From positions 1 through 12,563 of the forward strand of contig CAIKKO010000016.1 of NCBI GenBank assembly GCA_903828025.1: a stretch of DNA of 12,563 nucleotides, in the 5' to 3' direction. Source of the stretch: an uncultured Sphingomonadales bacterium (lineage in GTDB: Bacteria > Pseudomonadota > Alphaproteobacteria > Sphingomonadales > Sphingomonadaceae). Shown piece by piece: positions 6,513 through 12,563 of the stretch (its first letter is position 1; every line of letters begins with the position of its first letter). The notes below the pieces were generated by a model that worked only from the letters and a program-made list of their open reading frames with translations, was not told the DNA's origin and made no database searches. The translations under genes were made by a program, and so were the position numbers.

Positions 6513-6889
6513 GCGACATCTTTTTCGACACCAATATCATCATCGATGCATTGGCCAGACGGCCGCAGGCACTGGCAGAATTGCGGCGCGCGAGCAGGCC
6601 GTGGATCAGCCGGGTGACCTGGATCGAGGTGCTCGCCGGGATGCCTGTGCCCGCTCGAGCGGAAACTGAATCTTACCTGCAAAATTATTCGATCCGCGAA
6701 CTCTCGCCCGAGATTGCGCGGCGTGCCGCCGACTTGCGGTTCAACAAGCGCTCGCTAAAGCTGCCTGATGCGGTGATCTTCGCCTCGGCGCAGGAGCATG
6801 GGGCGATCCTTGTTACGCGCAACACCAAGGATTTCCCGGCGAACATGCCTGGTATCCGGGTGCCCTACATCACCCCGAACAAGGTCTAG
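6509..6889 (+). CDS. vapC: PIN-domain toxin, VapC family
   Basis: A 126-aa PIN-domain ribonuclease, the usual size of VapC toxins, which cleave specific tRNAs or rRNA when free of antitoxin. The acidic metal-binding residues are present: Asp7 in FFDTNIIID, Glu40 in VTWIEVLAG, Asp87 in LKLPDAVIFASA, and the final TRNTKDF motif (Thr103, Asn105, Asp108). Nothing suggests inactivation. The start is GTG 6509 in the GTGA overlap with the antitoxin stop. The stop is followed after 7 nt by glmS. The RNA target cannot be read from the sequence. Confidence 0.9.
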   Translation: MSDIFFDTNIIIDALARRPQALAELRRASRPWISRVTWIEVLAGMPVPARAETESYLQNYSIRELSPEIARRAADLRFNKRSLKLPDAVIFASAQEHGAILVTRNTKDFPANMPGIRVPYITPNKV

Positions 6890-6896
6890 TCTCCCC

Positions 6897-8720
6897 ATGT
6901 GCGGAATTATCGGAATTGTTGGCAAAGAACAGGTCGCGGACCGGCTGGTCGATGGCCTGCGCCGGATGGAATATCGCGGCTATGACAGCGCGGGGATCTG
7001 CCTGGTGGAAGCCGGGCAGCTCGTGCGGCGGCGCGCGGAAGGCAAGCTGAACAATCTGGTCCTGGAGCTGGCGCGCAACCCGGCTGCGGGCCAGATCGGC
7101 ATCGCCCACACCCGCTGGGCAACCCACGGCGCACCCAACACCGCCAACGCGCACCCGCATGCCACCGGCGAAGTGGCGCTGGTCCACAACGGCATCATCG
7201 AGAACTTCAAGCCGCTGCGCGATGCGCTGATCGGGCGCGGCCGCACGTTTGAGAGCGAGACCGACACCGAAGTCGTCGCGCACATGGTGTCCGAACTGGT
7301 CGAGGCCGGGTTCCCGCCCGAGGACGCGGTGAAAGCGGTGCTGCCGCAGCTGCGCGGGGCCTTCGCGCTCGCCATCGCGTTCCGTTCGGCAGACGACATG
7401 CTGATCGGCGCGCGGCTGGGCTCGCCGCTGGTGGTGGGCTTCGGAGAGGGCGAGACGTATCTGGGATCGGACGCCTTGGCGCTCGCACCGCTCACCCAGC
7501 GGATCACCTATCTCGAAGAGGGCGACTGGGTGGTGATCACGCGCGAGGGCGCGAAGATTTTCGATTTCGAGAACAATCCGGTCACGCGGCCCATCGTTGC
7601 CTCGGGCGCTACCTCTGCGGCGATCGAGAAGGGCGAATTCCGCCACTTCATGCAGAAGGAAATCTTCGAGCAGCCGACCGTGGTGGCGCAGACCTTGCGC
7701 AGCTATCTGCGCCGGATCGACCAGACCGTGGCGCTGCCGCAGATCGACTTCGACCTTTCGACGATTTCGCGCGTGACCATCGTGGCGTGCGGCACCAGCT
7801 ATTATGCCGGGATGGTGGCGAAATACTGGTTCGAGCAGTTTGCGCGCCTGCCGGTCGATATCGATGTGGCGAGCGAGTTTCGCTACCGCGACCCGGTGCT
7901 GGAGGCGGGCGGGCTCGCGCTGTTCATCTCGCAGAGCGGCGAGACGGCAGATACGCTCGCGGCGCTGCGGCACTGCAAGGCGGCGGGGCAGACCATCGCG
8001 GTCGTGGTCAACGTGCCGACCAGCTCGATGGCGCGCGAGGCGGACTTGCTGTTGCCGACCCACGCCGGGCCGGAAATCGGTGTCGCCTCGACCAAGGCGT
8101 TTACGTGCCAGCTGGCGGTGCTGGCCGCGCTTGCAGCGCATCTCGCGGTCAAGCGCGGGCGGCTGAGCAAGGCCGAGGAAGCCGAGATCGTCGGCCACCT
8201 TGCCGAAACGCCCGCCGCGCTCAACGCCGCGCTGGCGCATGATGACGAGATTGCGGCGATGGCGCATCTGATCGCCCCGGCGCGTGACGTGCTCTATCTC
8301 GGGCGCGGGCCAGACTATCCGTTGGCGCTCGAAGGCGCGCTGAAGCTCAAGGAAATCAGCTATATCCACGCCGAGGGCTATGCCAGCGGCGAGATGAAGC
8401 ACGGCCCGATTGCCCTGATTGACGAGGCGGTGCCGGTGATCGTGCTCGCGCCCTCCGGCCCGCTGTTCGAAAAGACCGTGAGCAACATGCAGGAAGTGCG
8501 CGCGCGCGGCGGCAAAGTCGTGCTGATCTCCGACGCGGAAGGCATTGCCGAAGCAGGCGAGGGCTGCCTCGCCACCATCGAAATGCCCAAGGTTCACCCG
8601 CTGATCGCGCCGCTGGTCTATGCCGTGCCGGTGCAGCTGCTCGCCTATCACGTCGCGGTGATCAAGGGCACCGATGTGGACCAGCCGCGCAATCTGGCGA
8701 AATCGGTGACGGTCGAGTGA
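6897..8720 (+). CDS. glmS: Glutamine--fructose-6-phosphate aminotransferase GlmS
   Basis: 607 aa, full family length. It converts fructose-6-P and glutamine to glucosamine-6-P, the first committed step of UDP-GlcNAc synthesis. The glutaminase half begins MCGIIGIVG with nucleophile Cys2 (after Met removal) and has MEYRGYDSAGI, HTRWATHG (71-78) and VHNGIIEN (96-103). The isomerase half has two SIS domains, the first with ACGTSYYAG (Cys298) and SQSGETADT, the second with LGRGPDYPLALEGALKLKE and EGYASGEMKHGP. It ends in the conserved KSVTVE. ATG 6897 is fixed by the invariant MCG. Its SD is poor: AAGG at 6881-6884 is 12 nt away, inside the toxin gene. No glmS ribozyme or intergenic promoter fits in the 7-nt gap, so expression must come from upstream or from within vapC. 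Confidence 0.97.
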   Translation: MCGIIGIVGKEQVADRLVDGLRRMEYRGYDSAGICLVEAGQLVRRRAEGKLNNLVLELARNPAAGQIGIAHTRWATHGAPNTANAHPHATGEVALVHNGIIENFKPLRDALIGRGRTFESETDTEVVAHMVSELVEAGFPPEDAVKAVLPQLRGAFALAIAFRSADDMLIGARLGSPLVVGFGEGETYLGSDALALAPLTQRITYLEEGDWVVITREGAKIFDFENNPVTRPIVASGATSAAIEKGEFRHFMQKEIFEQPTVVAQTLRSYLRRIDQTVALPQIDFDLSTISRVTIVACGTSYYAGMVAKYWFEQFARLPVDIDVASEFRYRDPVLEAGGLALFISQSGETADTLAALRHCKAAGQTIAVVVNVPTSSMAREADLLLPTHAGPEIGVASTKAFTCQLAVLAALAAHLAVKRGRLSKAEEAEIVGHLAETPAALNAALAHDDEIAAMAHLIAPARDVLYLGRGPDYPLALEGALKLKEISYIHAEGYASGEMKHGPIALIDEAVPVIVLAPSGPLFEKTVSNMQEVRARGGKVVLISDAEGIAEAGEGCLATIEMPKVHPLIAPLVYAVPVQLLAYHVAVIKGTDVDQPRNLAKSVTVE

Positions 8721-10216
8721 CCACCGCGCCCGCGCGGCCGCCTGCGCGGATCACGGCAGAGAGCAGGACCGGCGTTCTCCTTCGCGAGGTGCCGGTGCTG
8801 CTGTTCATCGCCGCCTGTTCGCTGCTGGTGCGGATCTGGTGGATGGACAATCCGGTCGTCGACCACGACGAGCAGTTCTATTCCTATGTCGCCACGGCCA
8901 TGCTGCAGGGCCAAGTGCCCTATGTCGATATCTGGGATCGCAAGCCAATCGGGCTGTTCCTGCTGTACGCGGCAGCGCACGCGCTGCTGGGGCGCGGGGC
9001 CTTGGCCTATCTCGTCATGGCAAACCTGTTTGCCTGCAGCGGCGCCTGGCTATCCTATCGCATCGCTGCGGTGCTGGCCAGCCGCGCTACCGGCTGGGTC
9101 GCGGCGCTGCTCTATCTGATCGCCATGACGGTGTTCGGGTGCCGGGGCGCGCAAAGCGAGCTGCTGTTTACCCCGCTGTGCCTTGGCATGGTGTACCTCG
9201 CAATGGCGCATCAGCGGTCGCTGCGCGCGACGCTGCTGGCGATGCTGCTGGGCGGTCTGGCCATCCAGATCAAATACACCGCCGCGCCGTTCTGCGCCGT
9301 GCTCGGCGCTTTTGTGCTGCTGGAGGATTATCGCAGCGGCCGCGCACCGACGGGGGTGCTGGGCCGGGCCTGCCTGTATGCGCTGGTGGGCCTCGCGCCC
9401 ACGCTTGCGGTGGCGGCGTGGTACGCTTCTTCTGGCCATTTCAGTGACTTCTACTATTCGAACTTCGTCTCGATCTTCGAACGGAAAGTGAGCATTGGAC
9501 GCTTTCACCCGAAAACACTGGTCGTGATCGCGCCCTTCCTGCTGATGATTGCTAGCGGCGTTTGGGCGTGGTTCCGTCTCGGGCAGACCTATCCCCGCCG
9601 GGCCAGCGCCCTGCTGCTGGTGACCACCGCCGGTTCGCTGGCCTCGATCTATTTCACCAACAATGTGCTGGCGTATTATTACGCGTTCCTGGCCCCGTTC
9701 GCCGTGCTGCTGGCGGTGCCGTTTTACGATCTGCGCCAGCGTTCGGGGTGGTTCGGTGCCGTGGTGCTGGTCGCGGGTCTTATCGTCATGGGCAATTTCC
9801 CGCAGGCCATCGCGGCGGGACGCGCCGATGTGGTGCAGTTTCATGACCTCGGCAGCCGGATCATGGCCGGTGGGCCGCAGCGCAGCCTGTATGTCTTTTC
9901 AGGTCCGATGGCGGTGTACACCGCTACCGGCACGCGCCCCAAGGCGAAGTATCCCTTCCCGTTCCACAGCGCCGAATACGGGGAGTATGGCGCGCTGGGG
10001 CGGCCGCAGGAGCAGATCGTCGCGGACTTCCTCGCGCAGCACCCCACCTTCATCCTCGCGCGCACCAACTTCGGCGAATACGTGAACTCCGTCACCGCGC
10101 CAATGGTGCTGAGAGAGCTGCACGCGCACTATTGGCCGGTAGGGCAGTACCTCATTCTGGGGGACCGGCTGACCTTGTGGCAATTGGCCGAGAAACGCCC
10201 GCCTCTCGCGATCTAA
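8717..10216 (+). CDS. Polytopic glycosyltransferase, GT-C/ArnT-PMT-like
   Basis: A 499-aa inner-membrane protein with roughly nine to eleven hydrophobic segments up to about residue 360, then a soluble tail of about 135 residues. After the first membrane helix (about 25-41) comes VVDHDEQFYSY with Asp49/Asp51/Glu52, then VPYVDIWDRKPIGL. An acidic motif in the first outer loop plus a D..KP motif is typical of GT-C enzymes (GT39/GT83-like) that use polyprenyl-phosphate sugars outside the inner membrane. Donor and acceptor cannot be told. GTG 8717 overlaps the glmS stop (GTGA), so the two are probably co-translated; a role in envelope glycan assembly is plausible. No SD of note. Its TAA overlaps the opposing RMD1 stop. 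Confidence 0.75.
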   Translation: MTTAPARPPARITAESRTGVLLREVPVLLFIAACSLLVRIWWMDNPVVDHDEQFYSYVATAMLQGQVPYVDIWDRKPIGLFLLYAAAHALLGRGALAYLVMANLFACSGAWLSYRIAAVLASRATGWVAALLYLIAMTVFGCRGAQSELLFTPLCLGMVYLAMAHQRSLRATLLAMLLGGLAIQIKYTAAPFCAVLGAFVLLEDYRSGRAPTGVLGRACLYALVGLAPTLAVAAWYASSGHFSDFYYSNFVSIFERKVSIGRFHPKTLVVIAPFLLMIASGVWAWFRLGQTYPRRASALLLVTTAGSLASIYFTNNVLAYYYAFLAPFAVLLAVPFYDLRQRSGWFGAVVLVAGLIVMGNFPQAIAAGRADVVQFHDLGSRIMAGGPQRSLYVFSGPMAVYTATGTRPKAKYPFPFHSAEYGEYGALGRPQEQIVADFLAQHPTFILARTNFGEYVNSVTAPMVLRELHAHYWPVGQYLILGDRLTLWQLAEKRPPLAI

Positions 10217-11061
10217 CCGAAGATGGCCTTCCCAACCGACAGCAGGACTTCGAACGCGATCAGCGCGATGACGGCGACTTCGAGGCGAACTGCGCGCTTG
10301 TCCTGCGCGATTTCGAGCAGCACTTCGGTGAAATCGCCCAGCGCCCCGAATTTGCGTTCGAGCACTTCGGCGCGTTCGCCCAGCTCGTATTCGGCTTCAA
10401 GCCGGGTGTAGAGCCGGTCGAGATCGGGGTGGTCCCACAGCAGATCGGGCCGCTCGCCAGCTTGCGCGGTGCCCATCACGCGGTGGCGCGCGGCGAGCAC
10501 GCGTCCGACCATGCGCATCACTGCGGGGATCGAGAGCCGCGCCTTGCCGTTGACCTGCAAGTCGGCGACCAGCGGTCCGCTCGAATCGAACACTTCGGAC
10601 ACGAGGATTTCATCGCGCGAGAGCATCACGCTGTGCGCGAGGACAGTGGCGACGAGGAGGAGGCGCGGTTCTTCGTCATCGGCGAGCTGGATAATGCCGT
10701 CATCATCGACGCGCTCCTTGCCGCCGTCGGTGATCAGCACGGTCGCGGTTTCGATTTCCTGATGCTCTGCGGGCTCCTGCACGTGGGCGAGCAGCGCGAG
10801 ATCGAGCGCGGGGATCGTCTCGGCCCTTGTGCAGAATGTGACCGCGACGCCGTAGCGGAATGCGAACGTGAGCCCGGCGGCGCTCGCCAGCTGGCCCAGC
10901 ACGATATCGGCGGCGAGCCCGCGCGTGTCGATGCGAGTGCCGAGGTAGCGGGCGTGGACAATCAGGCGTTCGCCTTCCGGCAGCGCGCCCAGTGTCACGT
11001 CATCGGGCCAGCCGGGCGGCTTGGTCGTGGCGGGCTGGGGCCGGGCCGCCCGTTCAGCCAT
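10213..11061 (-). CDS. RMD1/DUF155 family membrane protein
   Basis: 282 aa. It resembles the RMD1/YagE (DUF155) family, known from bacteria and from mitochondrial inner-membrane proteins such as yeast Rmd1 and human RMND1; its biochemical role in bacteria is unclear. Visible marks are IVHARYLGTRIDTRGL (34-49), FRYGVAV (68-74), an acidic middle (VDDDGIIQLADDEE), HSVMLSRDEILVSEVFD (143-159), and a helical C-terminal part (YTRLEAEYELGERAEVLERKFGAL, 218-241). A single membrane helix follows at about 258-278, just before the end. ATG 11061 overlaps the upstream methyltransferase stop by 8 nt and matches where the family begins. The frame is open to 11280, but that part is a shadow of the methyltransferase. 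No SD, so coupling is likely. Confidence 0.75.
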   Translation of the reverse strand: MAERAARPQPATTKPPGWPDDVTLGALPEGERLIVHARYLGTRIDTRGLAADIVLGQLASAAGLTFAFRYGVAVTFCTRAETIPALDLALLAHVQEPAEHQEIETATVLITDGGKERVDDDGIIQLADDEEPRLLLVATVLAHSVMLSRDEILVSEVFDSSGPLVADLQVNGKARLSIPAVMRMVGRVLAARHRVMGTAQAGERPDLLWDHPDLDRLYTRLEAEYELGERAEVLERKFGALGDFTEVLLEIAQDKRAVRLEVAVIALIAFEVLLSVGKAIFG

Positions 11062-11953
11062 GCACCGCGTCCGCGCGCAGCTGCGCGATATGCTCGGGGC
11101 CGATGCCGCAGCATCCGCCGATGATCGAGGCCCCGGCGGCTTGCCATGCGGCGGCAAAGCGGCCGTACCCTGCGGGGGTGAGGTCTTCGCGGATCGGGCA
11201 GAGCGCCGAATTGGCTTCGGCGTCCGCCGCCATCGGCGGGAACGCATTGGCATAGACGCCAATGCGGATCGGGCTGTCATACCCCAGTTCTGCGCGCGCG
11301 GCCTCGACCGCGCCGAGCATGACTTCGGGTTGGCTACAATTGAACAAGAGCGCCGCCGCGCCGAGATCGCGCGCGGCCTGCGCAGCGAGTGTCACGCTTT
11401 CGCCCGAGCGCAGGCAGGGCTCGTCGCACAGGCCCTCATCCTGCAGGGTGAACGAAAGCCATAGCGGTTTGCCCGTAGCCCTGGTTTCGGCGGCGGCCAA
11501 CTCGGCCTCTACGAGCGAGGACAACGTTTCGGCCAGCCAGTGATCGACATTGGGGGCAAGCGCGGCGACCAGTGCGGCGACGATGGGTCGCGCGCGGTCC
11601 AGATCTACCAGATCGGGGCGATAGGAACCGCAGACGGGCGGGAGCGAGCCTGCGACCAGTACCGGACGGCTGGTAGAATCAGCTTCGGCGCGCGCCAGTC
11701 TGCCGGCCAGCGCTGCGAGCGCTGCGCCCTCGGCGGCAAAGCGGTCCTCGCCGATATGGAACGGTACAACGGCGTAGGAATTGGTGGTTATGACATCGGC
11801 CCCCGCAGCGGCGTAGGCGCGGTGGACTTGCGACACGAAGTCGGGCCCCTCGATCAGCGCGAGCGCGGACCATTCGGGCTGCCGGAAGGGCGCGCCAAGC
11901 CGCGCCAACTCGCGGCCAGTGCCGCCATCGAGTATCAAAAGTGCTTTTTCCAT
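11054..11953 (-). CDS. Homocysteine S-methyltransferase family protein
   Basis: 299 aa, close in length to MmuM (about 310). The family moves a methyl group from S-methylmethionine or a related donor to homocysteine, making methionine. The TIM-barrel start LLILDGGTGRELARLG (5-20) is typical. GADVITTNSYAV (51-62) is the conserved second motif. The three zinc-binding cysteines are present: Cys206 in LLFNCSQPE, and Cys281-Cys282 in IIGGCCGIGPEHI. No corrinoid-binding domain follows, so it is not a full MetH. It is the first gene of a two-gene unit with RMD1. No convincing SD or promoter was found upstream. The methyl donor is not decided by sequence alone. Confidence 0.87.
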   Translation of the reverse strand: MEKALLILDGGTGRELARLGAPFRQPEWSALALIEGPDFVSQVHRAYAAAGADVITTNSYAVVPFHIGEDRFAAEGAALAALAGRLARAEADSTSRPVLVAGSLPPVCGSYRPDLVDLDRARPIVAALVAALAPNVDHWLAETLSSLVEAELAAAETRATGKPLWLSFTLQDEGLCDEPCLRSGESVTLAAQAARDLGAAALLFNCSQPEVMLGAVEAARAELGYDSPIRIGVYANAFPPMAADAEANSALCPIREDLTPAGYGRFAAAWQAAGASIIGGCCGIGPEHIAQLRADAVHG

Positions 11954-12181
11954 CTTGAGGCTCGTACTTTGCAGGTAAAGATGACGCTCAAGCTAGCACG
12001 GCCTTTCGGCAGGTGGCAGGGGCTGCGTGCGCACTGCGGTGCTTCCGGCCACGGAGAAGGGTCGAAAAAACTGCAAATTTCGGATAAAATTCAATAAAAA
12101 CATTAATTTGTATCGATTCTCAGATCGACGAATAAGCTGCAGAAGTTCCATGTGCTTACCATTGCGCAAGGTTTCTCCAAT
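11954..12181. promoter_or_regulatory. Divergent intergenic region with AT-rich centre
   Basis: A 228-nt gap between the methyltransferase (leftward) and the edge membrane protein (rightward), with an AT-rich patch at 12062-12120. A rightward candidate promoter is TTGTAT (12108-12113), 17-nt spacer, AATAAG (12131-12136). Its spacer holds a short inverted repeat, TCGAT (12113-12117) and ATCGA (12124-12128). AAGG at 12168-12171 lies 10 nt before the ATG at 12182. Nothing convincing was seen for the leftward gene. Confidence 0.35.
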
Positions 12182-12563
12182 ATGCCCGCAGCCGTGAACA
12201 GACAGACCAATCTAACTACGCCCGCCCTGCCGCGGAGCCTCCCGGCAATGGCTGTTATGGGCCTGGCTGATCCAGCCGAAGGCGACTGGGGGCGCCTGCG
12301 CGGCTTGCAGTATGCCGGGCTGGCGCGACTGGCCAGCGCCCGCCTTGCAGCCCATGCTCTGGCCGCACTGCTTGTTGTGCAGGCACTGGCGGGCGTGGTC
12401 CATATTGTGATCCTGCTCGGTTGGGCTGTGCTGCTCGCCGCCGTGATGCTTTACGGCACACAGTTCGAACGCGGCCTCGAGGATGCGGATCGCCGCAGGG
12501 TTACCCGGCAGGAAGTTCACTGGCAGACGATCGGCACGGCAGCAGCGGGGTTCGTCTGGGTGA
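12182..12563 (+). CDS. Membrane protein, N-terminal part, cut by window end
   Basis: An open frame of 127 codons from ATG 12182 to the window end, without a stop. GTG 12152 is an alternative start (AGAAG 6 nt upstream), and TAA at 12104-12106 closes the frame upstream. After about 40 polar residues comes DWGRLRGLQYAGLARLASARL, then hydrophobic helices at roughly 58-75 and 78-93. A charged loop follows (QFERGLEDADRRRVTRQEVHW), and then the start of another helix (TIGTAAAGFVWV). Codon use fits the genome. Membrane N-termini of this style occur on sphingomonad GGDEF/EAL signalling proteins, but no such domain lies inside the window, so the function is left open. Confidence 0.65.
   Translation, partial: MPAAVNRQTNLTTPALPRSLPAMAVMGLADPAEGDWGRLRGLQYAGLARLASARLAAHALAALLVVQALAGVVHIVILLGWAVLLAAVMLYGTQFERGLEDADRRRVTRQEVHWQTIGTAAAGFVWV

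Noticed and set aside
6798..6896. Longer GlmS start inside vapC
   Set aside because: GlmS needs Cys as residue 2 for catalysis, so the MCG start at 6897 is required.
6890..6896. glmS ribozyme/riboswitch upstream of glmS
   Set aside because: Only 7 nt are available, and the ribozyme is known from Gram-positive bacteria; nothing like it is present.
6870..8651. 593-codon minus-strand ORF opposite glmS
   Set aside because: Same kind of antisense shadow; the plus strand carries a full-length GlmS with all motifs.
10132..11124. 330-codon plus-strand ORF opposite the RMD1 gene
   Set aside because: The minus strand encodes a recognisable RMD1 family protein; the plus product is a compositional shadow.
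11062..11280. N-terminal extension of the RMD1 protein
   Set aside because: It overlaps the methyltransferase gene and reads as an Arg/Pro/Ser-rich shadow; ATG 11061 sits at the usual stop-start overlap.
1..12563. CRISPR arrays, insertion sequences, prophage genes
   Set aside because: No regularly spaced repeats, transposase motifs, long terminal inverted repeats or phage-like ORFs were seen on either strand.

Overview
The window looks like high-GC alphaproteobacterial chromosome. Sphingomonadales, of the Erythrobacter/Porphyrobacter or Novosphingobium kind, is my best guess; it rests on codon use and gene styles, not on a database search. Most genes have strongly G/C-ending codons. The exception is a visibly AT-richer patch at about 5666-6200.

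Layout. (1) 200-3092, plus strand: a two-gene signalling unit, an ECF-type sigma factor overlapping a membrane Ser/Thr protein kinase with a long TPR-like C-terminal part. The sigma factor has QPTE where classical ECF factors have an acidic DAED-like motif, so a kinase-activated sigma factor is a reasonable hypothesis. A perfect 8-bp hairpin covers the sigma gene's Shine-Dalgarno sequence. (2) 3100-4100, minus strand: tRNA-Gln(UUG) with encoded CCA, then yghU (glutathione transferase family) with its terminator. (3) 4289-5665 and 6897-8720, plus strand: glmU and glmS, two enzymes of UDP-N-acetylglucosamine synthesis. Between them lies an accessory insert of about 1.2 kb. It holds an AT-richer ORF broken by an in-frame amber codon and a toxin-antitoxin pair (RHH antitoxin plus PIN toxin) with a palindromic operator-promoter. 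glmS starts 7 nt after the toxin stop. (4) 8717-10216: a polytopic GT-C-like glycosyltransferase, overlapping the end of glmS. (5) 10213-11953, minus strand: homocysteine S-methyltransferase followed by an RMD1/DUF155 membrane protein, overlapping each other, with RMD1 meeting the glycosyltransferase tail to tail at overlapping stop codons. (6) 12182 to the end: the 5' part of a membrane protein running off the window.

How the genes work together. GlmS makes glucosamine-6-P and GlmU makes UDP-GlcNAc for peptidoglycan and lipid A; the neighbouring glycosyltransferase probably acts on envelope glycans. The toxin-antitoxin cassette between them may affect glmS transcription, because there is no room for a separate intergenic glmS promoter. 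The sigma-kinase pair is self-contained. No CRISPR array, transposase or phage gene was seen. The points most worth following are the putative phospho-switch sigma factor with its hairpin-covered ribosome site, and the glmU-glmS insert with its amber-split ORF.
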